Shown here: positions 24,629-34,497 of the stretch, one piece after another
Numbering within the stretch: position 1 is the first letter of the stretch
How the letters are laid out: each line of letters starts with the position of its first letter
Assembly (NCBI GenBank): GCA_021234155.1
Contig: JAJEKV010000047.1
Span: 6,411,071 to 6,475,070, forward strand
Direction of reading: 5' to 3'
DNA length: 64,000 nt
Source: Isoetes taiwanensis
Lineage: Eukaryota > Streptophyta > Lycopodiopsida > Isoetales > Isoetaceae
Made by a program: the position numbers and the translations under genes
The notes under the pieces: generated by a model
Seen by the model: the letters and a program-made list of their open reading frames with translations, nothing else
Databases searched by the model: none
What the model was told of the DNA's origin: nothing

Positions 24629-24715
24629 CCACCCGATGCTAGTCAATGGGTTTTGATCCTGGCTGGGGTTCACCCATAACCAATGGATTTACCATTAGGC
24701 CGTCACCGCGATGGA
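24629..24715 (-). repeat. tRNA-like SINE unit 3
   Basis: Third, more diverged unit (A-box-like GACGGCCTAATGG, B-box-like GGATCAAAACC), again followed by a short T run (24621-24628). Three units in the same orientation within 335 bp suggest tandem amplification or repeated targeting of the A-rich tail. Confidence 0.45.
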
Positions 24716-25011
24716 TGGGTTATATATTTTCACTTTGATAAAACATGGATGAGGGGAATCTCATGGCAATCTAACAGCAAGTCATGTATCATATGGGCAG
24801 ATAATGATATTTGTAAGAGGTGTAGAGGATGTACCTTATTCGCGGTCGAATTGTTTTATTATTTTCGTATGCAACCTGTATAGAAGAAAAGCAAACGAAA
24901 CATTCCTTATGATACCTATAAAGGATGAAGAGATGTACCCCACTTGAAGTTCAAATTCTTATCATCTTCTTGCGTGCTCTGTATAGAAAAGGTTGAGGAA
25001 AATGTACCTTA

Positions 25012-26118
25012 TCAACATAATAACTCTTTGTAAACGACGTTTTTAGTGCGCTTCATAGTGTTCTCTGGTGATAGTAGGATGAGTGCATCTTCTCTTGTCC
25101 GCATGCGAGTAAGTGCAGTGTACAACTGACCATGTGCAAATACATCAGTACGCAAGTCGATGACGATGCGATCCAATGTTAATCCTTGGCAGCTGTTGAA
25201 GGTGGTTGAATAAGATAGGCGAAGCGGTAACTGTCGTCTGTGAATAGTCCAAGGCCGGTTCTCTGGTTGATAGAAGAAATCGGTTCTAGAGATTGGGTAT
25301 GTGCATGCATCCCCTTGAGTTACCTCATCTAATACTTTAACCATCACAAACTTTGCATGCATTGGTACGACCATCAATTTTTTACGAGACCCTTTTCCAT
25401 ATCTAGCCGTTTCATAACATGGCATATAGCGCCTACCTTAAGCTTTAGTTCATGGTTAGGTATTCCAGAATGTGTGAAGTTATTAAGAAAGTCCGATGTT
25501 GCATATGGGTGATCATATATGATTTCAGCCTGTTCCGTAATATGATCGTGACTATAATACAATTTATCATGATTAGCAATCCTTCTAAGAATGCGATCAT
25601 TGAAATTATCAACACTTCTATTGATTACCGATAATAGGTTGCGCTTCTTGCATAAAGCTGAATCTCGAAGTATGCTAGATGGATAAAGGAATTCAGCGGC
25701 ATCTTCTACGTTGATAGTTGTATTGAAGATATCCAGTGAGACTGTGGATTCTTCCCAATCCTCTCCAATATGATCAACGAAACGCATTAGCTCAGGGTCA
25801 TGTGCATTGCGTACTGGTTGTTCCAATCTAAACACACGAAAAGTTTGCCATAGCGGCGAAGATTTTATGGATGCATTATATGCTGCACTTCTTCCCCCTC
25901 CCTTGACAACAGGAGCAACCTGTCTAAAATCTCCAGCGGCGATAAAGTGTTTACCTCCAAAGGGAAGATTGTTCCTACATAGTCGTTGCAATAGATGATG
26001 GGCACTTTCTATGACAGCTTTATTGGCCATTGGAAATTCATCCCAGATAATAGCCTTAACTGCAACGAGCAGTTCTGCTGCTCCAGAATCATGTTCCATC
26101 ATTGAATGGAGCCCTGCA
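25012..26118 (-). pseudogene. Helitron PIF1-type helicase, C-terminal part
   Basis: Helicase domain of a rolling-circle Helitron transposase. In order it shows AELLVAVKAIIWDEFPM (motif II, Walker B), HFIAAGDFRQVAPVVKGG (motif III), FRLEQPVRN, then LRLSYSTTFNSCQGLTLDRI and YTALTRMRTREDALIL near the C-terminus. One frameshift lies near 25385-25425 in an A-rich stretch. The N-terminal half, with the Walker A motif, is at 37506-38955. The two halves were separated by insertion of the 26123-37501 element: taking out that element and one TTAT makes the reading continuous. The Rep (HUH) domain is not in the window, so the Helitron is incomplete. Confidence 0.85.
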
Positions 26119-26122
26119 TTAT

Positions 26123-26144
26123 GGGTAAAAGCATGAAAGGGTGT
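26123..26144 (+). repeat. Left terminal inverted repeat with 5' TTAT duplication
   Basis: Begins GGGTAAAAGCATGAAAGG and is perfectly complementary over 22 bp to 37480-37501. Similarity stops immediately inside. The preceding TTAT at 26119-26122 is the target duplication. Confidence 0.92.
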
Positions 26145-26379
26145 CTATAAATGTAGCCCTTTTTGTACATATACATATGTACCGAATGCACATTTTTGGA
26201 ATAACTGTCATCATGACCCGCTAGTAACTGCCATGATTAATGGCTATCCACCACTCTGAAACCGCACAATTTTCGCATTTTGAAATTCTTTACCAAATTC
26301 TTTCTTGGTTTGCCTCTCGTTCACTATCCCGCCCCTGCCTTCTCTGCTTGAATTCCGATCACGAATTCTTCATCTAGCT

Positions 26380-27611
26380 ATGGCCCCAAAGCGCCCCGAT
26401 CGATTGCTTGCTCATCATCACGGCCCAAGCAAGAAGCCGGTGCTTTCCGGCGGTGGAATCTTACCTCCAAGGAGTTTACGTTTGGGTTACGATGTGATCC
26501 AAGCCAAAGACCTCCGTGATAAACATGCAGAGGCCCACATACCCAACCTAGAGATGGTTATGAACAGAGGTATAGGGTGAAGCTCAAAAATAAACGAGGA
26601 TTCAAGGAAGGGAGAATCGAAGCATGGAAAGATGATTTTTTAAATATTATGAATTGGTTTATGGCAAGCGGGTTACAAACCATTATATTTCTACCTATTT
26701 TGCGAGCATTTGCTCTTCACTTGAAGGGCGGCTTGTTGATTGGATGGGCGTGGCTAGGACCGCCAAAGATCTTGCCAAAACCCGAGGACGTTACGAGAGG
26801 ACCCTACAGCGGGTAAATCCTCAAATATCAAACAGGACATCGTATTGCAGCAGAATATTAGAGCCCTGGGTTATTCTAGATCAGATGTTGACACAATAAA
26901 GCAGTTACTTAAGCATGGGTTGGAGGAGAAAACTAACCTATTGAATGAAGTAGAAGCACTGAAAGAAAAAAGGAGGGATGCATTGAAGGTCATCAGCCAG
27001 ATTGAGGGTAGAAAGGATATGCTATCCGAAGATCTGCATCAGATCTGCCAGAAAATAGATGAGACAAAACAGGAATTTGACAAATTGTCCCAGGATCCTG
27101 CTGGAAATTAAGTTATCTTCGGAGTGTTGAAGTACAAGTTGGAAGACTTGGTTATGAGTAGACATGAGAAAGAGCAGCACTCTTCTAAGCTAGAAATTGG
27201 TTTGCAGGAAGCAACTAAAAAAATTGAAAGGCATGAAATCTCAATTGAACAAGCAAAGGAAAAACTTAATTGCATTGAATTGGTTCAGCAAAGGCATTCA
27301 CAAATTTTGGATTTCATGGGGAGAACAGGACCTATTGTTTTGCACCCGAGGCCCTACCCTGTAGGAGCTACTTCTATAGAGCAGTTCATCACATTCAGTT
27401 CATGTACCAGTTGTGGCCAAGGCTTTGGCAAAACTGGTTTGTTGCTGCTAGCTCCATGCAGAGATGCTTATTGCCTCTTCTGCTTGTGTTATCTGGTCCA
27501 TGAAAGACAGAATTGCATAAAAGGTTGCATCTGGGATGAGGGCATTGAATTGACTTGGTTTCCTATTTGTGAAAGGTATGCATTGCTCTCAACTAATTTA
27601 AACTTATATTT
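26380..27611 (+). pseudogene. Element-borne coiled-coil gene, 5' part (broken)
   Basis: Starts MAPKRPDRLLAHHHGPSKKP and is followed by a basic domain (YRVKLKNKRGFKEGRIEAW). From about 26850 there is a long predicted coiled coil (EEKTNLLNEVEALKEKRRD ... KLEIGLQEATKKIERHE). The end has a small cysteine/histidine-rich module (CTSCGQGF ... CRDAYCLFCLCYLVH) that could bind zinc. At least three frameshifts lie between 26560 and 26880, and an in-frame TAA stands at 27109. A donor-like GAAAGGTATG ends the open reading near 27575. I do not recognise the protein. Plus-strand sections continue to 32001 and probably form one multi-exon gene of the element. Confidence 0.5.
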
Positions 27612-28164
27612 CTCTTAATTCATATTTGTTATTGTAATCTGCATAGTTCTACATGTATGGCTTTCAGTGCATTGCTATTCCTTGTACATGTATAACTTTT
27701 AGTGTACATCTGTAAGCAGAGGTACATAGGCATATATTTGCTTGTTTATTGATGCTTTTATTTTTGAGCTTGGACTGCAGTTGTATCAGTTGTACATGTA
27801 TCTAATGGAGTCTACATCTGCAAATAGATGTACATGCATTTATCTTTAGAGTGCATCTGTAGATGGATTCATAAGTATGTGCATTTTTTACATATATGTG
27901 TTTTTTTTTTTTGGATAGATCTACATTCCCTAACTGGATACCTAGGTACATCTGGGTACATCTGGGTGCATTGAGGTACATCTATGTACATTGAGGAACA
28001 TGTACATGTACATTTGGCTACAGTTAAATGTAGTTACATATATTTGGTACATTTTATGTACATGAAATGTACATGCTTGGCAGAATGTACCAGATATTTC
28101 TCATTAGTTCTGTTTTCATGTTCTTTTATGTCTATTGAAATTTAGATCATTTGTTTGTTTGCAG

Positions 28165-28763
28165 ATGAGGTTGTTCCTATCCCAGAAGCAGTTTTAATGG
28201 CTGATGTTCTTGAGCCATCTGCATCGACTCTCTTTACAGATTTTACTGAGCATAATAAGCAGACCGAATCTGTAGACCCTCAACCTTCCAGCTCCAGATC
28301 ACCAATGACATTTACAGTGCCAGTAATAGAACCATCTGCAACAGTGCCTCCTCGAACATGGCAAAGTGAAGTTGAGGAAATAGAGAGGATGACACTTGAG
28401 AAAGCTAAAGCAGTTGCAGGTGCAGAGCCTTCAATGACAGCTGCAACAGAAACACTTTCATCACCAAGTGCTAAATTAGTAATTGGAGAAGCTTCTAAGA
28501 AAGATTCAGCTTCTGTCTCAGCATCATCTGCAGGTGCTAGTTCTGGACCTGTTACAAAGGACACAGATCCAGATTTTATCCCAAGAGATACCAGGGAAGA
28601 GGAAGTTGAGTTGGTAGTTGAGTCCACTCCAAAGAGGAGGCAAAAGAATGCTGGTGATGTAACTCCAAGAGGAAAAAAACAGGCAAAATCTCCAGCAACA
28701 AAAAAAATGTCCTCCGAAAAGAAAATCTCCAGGCAAAAAAGTGCCACCACCACCAAGAAAGAG
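28165..28763 (+). pseudogene. Element-borne Ser/Ala/Lys-rich exon
   Basis: Preceded by a good acceptor (TTGTTTGTTTGCAG, ending about 28164) and followed by the donor GAGGTATGT at 28763-28769. It encodes a low-complexity acidic and Ser/Ala-rich stretch (AGAEPSMTAATETLSSPSAK), then DPDFIPRDTREEEVELVVES and a basic tail (PRGKKQAKSPATKK). The composition resembles a disordered nuclear linker with possible localisation signals. The frame does not join cleanly to either neighbouring exon, so the gene is probably broken. Confidence 0.45.
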
Positions 28764-28796
28764 GTATGTCCAAGATGAACTAATTTTGTTAAACAT

Positions 28797-29555
28797 CTCA
28801 GATTTATGATAATTAACCACATTTTTTTTGTACATAGGACACGATCACATGCCGTGAAGGAAGCTGATCCTGATCCTGCTGAGTCGGAACCGGAAGAGGA
28901 AGAGGAGCTACAAGCAAATATTGATGTGATAACAAATAAGGTGCAGCAGTCCACAGAAGATGCTGAAGTAGGTGATGAATTTACAAGGTGAGTAATATAC
29001 AATTGATTACAATAGATATATTCTTTTGCTAATGCTGTTGTTTCCTTGTACAGTTTAGTGAACCGACTGAAAAGGTTGGTTCCATTCACTCCTTATAGGG
29101 ACTGTCCTCCTAAGCCTGCACCCTCTATCTTTCAAAGTGATGTTGACGAGTTCTGCTGGAAGCTGGACTTGAATCTCAGATTTATGATAATTAACCACAT
29201 TTTTTTTGTACATAGGACACGATCACAGGACGTGAAGGAAGCTGATCCTGATCCTGCTGAGTCGGAACCGGAAGAGGAAGAGGAGCTACAAGCAAATATT
29301 GATGTGATAACAAATAAGGTCAAAGAGTCCACGTAAGATCTTTGAAGCGGTGATGAATTTACAAGGTGAGTAATATACAATTGATTACAATAGATATATT
29401 CTTTTGCTAATTTGTTGTTTCCTTGTACGGTTTAGTGAACCGACCCGAAAAGGTTGGTTCCATTCACTCCTTATAGGGATTTGTCCTCCCTAAGCCTGCA
29501 CCCTCTATCTTTCAAAGTGATGTTGACGAAGTTCTGGCTGGAAGCTGGACTTGAC
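28797..29555 (+). repeat. 378-bp tandem duplication of two exons
   Basis: Unit 1 is 28797-29174 and unit 2 is 29175-29555. Each contains an acceptor (TACATAG), an acidic exon (DPDPAESEPEEEEELQANID), a strong donor (AAGGTGAGT) and the start of a next exon (LVPFTPYRDCPPKPAPSIFQ). Unit 2 has extra or missing single bases in its second exon (for example GACGAAGTTCTGGCTGG against GACGAGTTCTGCTGG) and a premature TAA, so unit 1 is the better-kept copy. The duplication includes the intron intact. Confidence 0.85.
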
Positions 29556-30450
29556 CTCTAAGATGGTAGATGTCTATGGGAGGTAGGCTAGCATTTCAAC
29601 ATATTTATGTTATTTCATTCCCTAAGTCACTCATCTTATGTATTAATATGTATTCTGGATTTGTGTGCAGGTACCTTTGTAGCGGTCTTCCATCGATTGG
29701 AAACACAAGTTTTTATGGTTCGACCAGGACACCTTCGAATTTTGTGAATTCCCTCAAGAACGGGGCGGATGCACGTAACACTAACATAAAGGAAGGGCTG
29801 GATGGCATTTTGATTGCAAGATGCCAAACATATTTGTTCAATTCGCAAGGCCCAAATGTGGCATTGGCAATACTTGTGCTTGCTGGTCCGATTGAAAAGC
29901 TCTTTTCCATCTATAGCTAGCCCAAGTATCTGAGATCCTCTCCGTCAAAGGCTATGTACCCGATGCTAAAGTGGTCCGAAGTAAGTATGAGTTTTCGTTT
30001 TGTTTTTTATGATTTGATTATTCTCATATTGCAATTTCTTATGCTTGATTTATTCTCACATTGCAATTTTGCGGGTTTCATAAGCTTGTGATCAATAACA
30101 TGATGCTCGGATCCACAACTTAAGCCATGGTAGGAAGAACTTTGATGCTCTTGTGTTACGTCCTAAAATGCGTAAACTAGTACCAAGCAACCCTTGCATG
30201 TACATTGTGGCTTACATGCACAAATTCATAGATGACGTGGTTGATGCACGACCAAGCTCCATTTTTGTAAGTAGAACATGTTATTTTCCTATTAGTTATT
30301 TGTTGGTATAGTCCTCTAATACTTGTGCACCATGTAGATGACACCCGGTTGGTTCGCGATGCCTATGCCAAGTCGGAGGGATCATCTAATGGAGGCATTA
30401 ATTGTAGAAGGCGAGATGAATATACAAGCGGTTGTTCCTACATTGGGGTA
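29556..30450 (+). pseudogene. Element-borne exons of unknown function
   Basis: Acceptor GTGTGCAG precedes an open stretch at 29671-29920 (YLCSGLPSIGNTSFYGSTR). More coding-looking text follows in shifted frames: LSVKGYVPDAKVV near 29940-29980, RKLVPSNPCMYIVAYMHKFI near 30170-30230 and MTPGWFAMPMPSRRDHLMEA near 30340-30400. I recognise no domain. Position and strand place it in the same gene region as 26380-28763 and 30690-31360. Confidence 0.35.
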
Positions 30451-30689
30451 GATAGTCTATTTGACTTGTTTGTAAATTACAATTTTGTATGAGCCATGCT
30501 CCGAGCTTCTTTGTACTCAATAAGTAATGAAAAAATTAATTTATTTGTCTCACTTACACCTGTGCAAATAACAATTGTGTAATTATCAATGTGTTTTCTC
30601 AATTGTGTGATCTGAAATGTAATTATAAATTGTGAATCTCAAGTGTTTTCTTGCTGACAGGTGAATCATCTAATAGGGGAGAAAGCTCA

Positions 30690-31360
30690 TTATCTTTGAC
30701 TTAAATTCTGTGTTGGGCAAGAGTGTGCACAAGAATGAAAATATTATCTCAAGATACCAACAGATCCAGAAAGATGAGCTTCAATTTAATATAGGAAACA
30801 AGTTTTTTTACTGCATGCCAGGGTTAGCATCACTGTTAGCATTCGTAAGAGAAGGGTTTGATGTTGCCATCTGGTCTTCACTCACTTCTAAAAATCTTCA
30901 CCCAATTGTGGAACATATTTGTGATGCTTTTTGCATAAAAGCTGAAGTTTGTTTACTGACCCGGGGAGCGGTGTTGGACTACGCCCGGACAAACACCCTC
31001 ATGAACCTCAAAAGGGGTTGTTTGTGAAACCATTAGGCGTGGTATGGAAAGAGTACCCAGTACTATGGACATACTGATTCGATCGACGACGAAAGATACA
31101 AATCCACTTTGAATCTGTAGGAAGCTACATATGTCCTTTCTCTTGGACACCGATATTATTAGGCTGACATGATTGCTTGTCATGGAGCTCATTCCATGGC
31201 TTAATGAATTCAAAATGGCTGAAGATGGTATAGTTTATGTGAAAGAGCATCCAATGACTAATGCAGCGGAGATAGCATATCGAGCAGGTGGAACAGATTT
31301 TCTTTGGCAAACTATGGCAAGCAACTTGGGTGCTCTTTGTCTAAATTTAGTCAATATATG
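30690..31360 (+). pseudogene. FCP1-like HAD phosphatase domain, frameshifted
   Basis: Order of motifs fits the FCP1/SCP homology domain of HAD phosphatases. They are KLIIFDLNSVLG (nucleophile motif I, DxN form), GLASLLAFVREGFDVAIWSS followed by LTSKNLHPIVEH (motif II), LFVKPLGVVW (motif III lysine) and SIDDERYKSTLN (motif IV, compare IDDSPYK in plant members). The segments lie in different frames near 30960, 31020 and 31110, and a TGA interrupts near 31157. It is therefore a pseudogene, unless assembly errors explain the shifts. Plant FCP1-domain proteins dephosphorylate serine/threonine residues; a role inside a transposon is unknown. It lies in the 11.4-kb element on the same strand as the coiled-coil section. 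Confidence 0.6.
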
Positions 31361-31569
31361 AACAGCAGGAATGGAGAAAGCGCCATCATGTTATTGGCCT
31401 CTCGATTGGCCCATTGTTGGTACAGACTTTGACCGATGTACAAATTCAAATGTTATGAATATATGTATCAAAGTTTTTGTTCATTGCACTTGAGTACTGC
31501 TTTTTCTTGTCTTTCTTATTGGTACAATTATGAGTGTGTATACATAATTAAGTGATCTTCGTTTGCTTT

Positions 31570-32001
31570 GTAGATGAATGGTGAAACACAAAAGACTATT
31601 AAGAAACTAAGAGATAGAGTTCTCACGCTGCACCCGGAGGTAATACAAACCAACACAAGTGCAAGTACATAGGGTTGGGGACCGATTATCGCCTCTATAC
31701 TGCTGTTCCTGGACTTTGGGAAAAGGTTGAGCATATTGAAAATTATGAGGAACAAGCAACCATGAAATGTATATTGGCAGCAAATCACTTGTTGCACAAC
31801 CCTTGGGGGAAGGCACGTGTCTTGGAAGATGCAGGCCATGTAGGATGGACAGGTTTGCCAGTGGCACGTGCTATAGAAACCGCATGGACTACTGCTTTAG
31901 AGGATATCTCTTCAGCCTCTTGGCGGGCTGGAAGACATGATGCAATAGTCATAAGATATCAGGCTCCTACTGACATTTTGAAGCTTGGTCATGAATTATG
32001 A
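31570..32001 (+). pseudogene. Element-borne C-terminal exon, unknown
   Basis: A frame from about 31574 (KTIKKLRDRVLTLHPEVIQ) runs into a stop near 31671. The longest open stretch, 31675-32001, reads YRLYTAVPGLWEKVEHIENY and ends DILKLGHEL before TGA. It looks like the 3' terminus of the plus-strand gene. No domain recognised. Confidence 0.35.
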
Positions 32002-34497
32002 GCCATGCTCATTTTCGGGTGTGTTGTATTTATGTCCACAATATAAATATATCAACCATTTATACATGAAAACCTGTCCATTTTCTTATCTTTGCCATGA
32101 CTGAAACTATTTTTAATGTTTATGCAATTCAACTTTCTTATGTTCAATTCTAATCAACTTACACTTAACAAATTTTTATAATGTTTCTGGAATGTAAAGA
32201 TGTACATCTGTTGTACATCTTATGTACATTGATGTACACAATGCACTTCTGAAGTAGTCCAGTTCTTCAGTTCTTATCTTTTACAAGATGATTTTGCGGC
32301 GGCGTTGCCGCCACCATAGTTCGAAGGGTTTTTTGAAGTAGTGTTATAGGTGAGACTTTGAGTTTTAAACAACAATATCTAGTTTTAGAAATTCAGGGAA
32401 TTGGGCCAATATCTTAGCCTAGATCCCTCAAAAAGAGAAAAACATGGTTCAAAATTAGAAAGGCAAATGAAGAAACTAAAGGCCTTTTTTTTGTTAAACC
32501 CTTGTGAAAAAAGCCCTCTCTGTGTGTCTAGTAATTTAAATATGATCTAAAAAAAAATTGTCTCGTTTTCAATTGATAGTATTTTAGTTGTACAGATATG
32601 GCAAATGCAGCATCTCAATCTATTTGCGCCCTCACAAAATGCAAAAAGGCAAAAAAAATAGTTGTTAAAAGGGCAAAACGAGTTGGGCGTGAGGATTTCA
32701 CCCCCAAATGGCTGCGACAATACAAAAAATGGCAGAAATGTGTGCATCTTTCCACAGCTCTCAAAATATCTTGAATCCCAATATCACATTTTGATTAGGC
32801 TCAATCTGGCTCTCGGACCAAAGACTGTGATAAGACACAAGCAAAAAGGAAGTGCGTAAGTTGGAATGGAATCCGGCGATTAATGCATAAAGGGATCGCA
32901 AGTAGGCCGCCCAAAATGCTTATATGCCTCCTCCTTTCTATTCGGGCATTAACAAATGTAAAAACTGTCTGTGACCTCGCAGTAACATCCGTCTGTGCAT
33001 GTTGTATAGTCTTTTGCCCTTTGTTCTTTGAATCGAAACAGGGAGCTAAAAAAGCCTGCACTATCAAATTTGCCTATTAATAATACAAAGACATCGGACT
33101 GGATTTTGTATAGCCTTTTGCTCTTTGTCCTTTTAATTCAAACAGGGGGCGGTCATGCCAACATGCCCTCGATTTAAAACTTGCCTGGGCAACTAAATTC
33201 TAATTCGAAAGGGGTCTTAGGCCACATTTGAACGCTATCAATTGGAATCGAATGATAAAATCCGGATTGAGACCTGATTCTGCATAGAAATCTTCTATTT
33301 TCAGCCTTTAAAATCCTGTATTTTTCTCAATTTTCGTTCTTGATTCACGCCATTTGATCAAAGTCTTGTCGGCCAGCCCATTTCTAAATAGTATGCGGGG
33401 CATCGTTCTAATCCTTCACCTCTTCTTCTCCTTTGTTCGATTGAATCACAATCTGCCTCTAGATGAGTTAAAATCGCAGGGAATGGTTTTTGATTTACGT
33501 TTATTGTCGAATTTGAACTCCAAAAGCGTTTCTCCCTCTGTTTAATGTCAAATCTGAATCTAAACTCCACAATCTTCCCCATTTTTGAGCCGGTGTTAGT
33601 TCTTGTCCCCTCGTTATGCCCTAGTATGATCTTGAAATCACGGCCCGGGATCCTCGAGGCTCGTTAAATCGAGGAAAGCAAAATGGAATTTTCTATTTGA
33701 AAGCCGGAGGGTAAACTATCGTGACTGTTTACGTTTTGTGAGCAATCCAAGCAAATATCGTTATGCAAATGGGCGATCTAATTAGACCGGAAGAAGGAGG
33801 TACTGTTGACGTAGCCCTTCTTCAGAATGATAGAAACGTATGAAAGTAATTCTCATTGTTTTTTCACCCAGATCTCCTTTTCTTACTGCCCGATACTGGC
33901 ACTGCTCCGACGATGACTCTCGGGATGGGTTGAACTGAAATTTTTCTAGAAATTTATATTTTTTCTGTGGTCTGGCGCAATACAGAAAAGCCATGTGAGG
34001 ATGCTTTGCAGAGACCATAGCCATAGCCATAGCCATAACCCAGCCGGAATTCATGCATCTCTTTTTTTGCCAGCCATAACCCAGCCGGAATTGGGCCTGC
34101 CCAAGCGTCAAATCCCAACTTGCCGGAACGACGAATCTGAAGAAGAAATACCCCACAAGAAAACAGATTTCCATTACCGGATTAACACCTATAACAAATC
34201 TAAATGGTAGAGCTTCAGCAGAGCACTAAACGCAAAACTACAGGCCTGTAAGTGGCCTTCCCATTCCAACAGAGCGGATACGGCGAGCACCGAAAGCACG
34301 GGACTAAATTGCCTTAAGTTTGCCCAAAGAAATCCTGGCCCTCCATCCCAATCTAGCCTGCTGATGTGGAATTAATTCCCTCACACACGTCACATTTTTC
34401 CTCGCCACGTCACCCAAAAAAGAGAGACATAATTTTATATGAGGAAGAGATATGAACAAAGTATTACAATATTTCTGGAAAGTACCACAGATCTGAC
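32002..34497. other. Spacer inside the 11.4-kb element
   Basis: No gene supported. TGTACATCTTATGTACATTG-type motifs occur at 32198-32240, a small GCGGCGGCG/GCCGCC dyad at about 32296-32312, and a short CATAGC tandem at 34015-34040 followed by a 30-bp duplication (CAGCCATAACCCAGCCGGAATT). This is the region between the two converging gene sets. Confidence 0.5.

Noticed and set aside
24381-24715. Three tRNA genes
   Set aside because: A- and B-box-like words are present, but acceptor, anticodon and T arms do not pair as in a functional tRNA, and A tails follow. Called SINE-like instead.
26119-26126. PIF/Harbinger-type 3-bp TTA duplication for the 11.4-kb element
   Set aside because: A 3-bp duplication would leave the next base of the ends mismatched. 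TTAT on both flanks with 22-bp perfect arms and the restored helicase frame fits better.
28280-29089. Minus-strand 269-aa Ser/Cys-rich ORF
   Set aside because: It is the antisense shadow of the acidic, Ser/Ala-rich plus-strand exons, which have proper splice sites.
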